34,209 nucleotides of DNA from positions 1 through 34,209 of the forward strand of contig JAIYDN010000028.1 in the NCBI GenBank assembly GCA_027487485.1. The letters are read 5' to 3'. Below are more notes on the stretch, generated by a model. The model saw only the letters and a list, made by a program, of their open reading frames with translations, ran no database searches and was not told the origin of the DNA. The stretch itself is not shown here. Source of the stretch: Planctomycetaceae bacterium. GTDB taxonomy: Bacteria; Planctomycetota; Planctomycetia; Pirellulales; Pirellulaceae. How positions within the stretch are numbered: position 1 is the stretch's first letter.

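Overview
The whole window lies inside one protein-coding gene. On the + strand, the frame whose codons start at bases 2, 5, 8 and so on stays open from the left edge to the right edge: 11,402 codons with no stop. Neither the start nor the stop codon is in the window, because the first in-frame ATG (base 803) already lies inside a conserved domain. The product is therefore a fragment of a giant, probably cell-surface or secreted, modular protein of at least 11,402 residues (roughly 1.1 MDa or more). I see no second gene, RNA gene, promoter, terminator, CRISPR array or transposase, and no intergenic stretch.

The organism is most likely a planctomycete of the Pirellulaceae (Rhodopirellula-like). 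This is inference from the medium G+C content, the DUF4347 / cadherin / VCBS / RTX / lectin architecture typical of the giant proteins of that group, and dispersed G+C-rich palindromic repeats. It has not been checked against any database.

Layout, left to right. Bases 2-601: a peptide encoded by a palindromic repeat, then four and a half 37-44-residue tandem repeats. Bases 602-1057: a DUF4347 domain with a His/Cys pair that recalls caspase-like folds. Bases 1062-1201: a second, inverted pair of palindromic repeats translated in frame. Bases 1262-3205: a right-handed beta-helix. Bases 3206-8239: RTX calcium-binding blocks repeatedly interrupted by jelly-roll (carbohydrate-binding-like) modules and one LamG domain. 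Bases 8240-8575: a cadherin/Ig-like module. Bases 8582-10714: a BspA-like (DUF285) block of about 21 repeats. Bases 10727-32536: a long chain of cadherin-like modules (22) and VCBS modules (8 in this stretch) that alternate with lectin-type modules: 4 C-type lectin-like, 3 LamG-like, 1 L-type lectin, 1 further beta-sandwich and 9 jelly-roll modules, plus a second beta-helix at 27677-30325. Bases 32537-33469: another RTX block. From 33479: two more VCBS modules, the last cut by the window edge.

The chain is built from duplicated super-modules: cadherin-CTLD-cadherin-jelly roll-cadherin four times, VCBS-cadherin-jelly roll-cadherin-VCBS twice, and VCBS-LamG-cadherin twice. Together the modules suggest a calcium-stiffened fibre displaying many different sugar-binding heads, as in giant adhesins. 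The C-type lectin-like modules carry different sugar-selectivity motifs (EPN, EPN, QPD, none), so the copies may bind different glycans.
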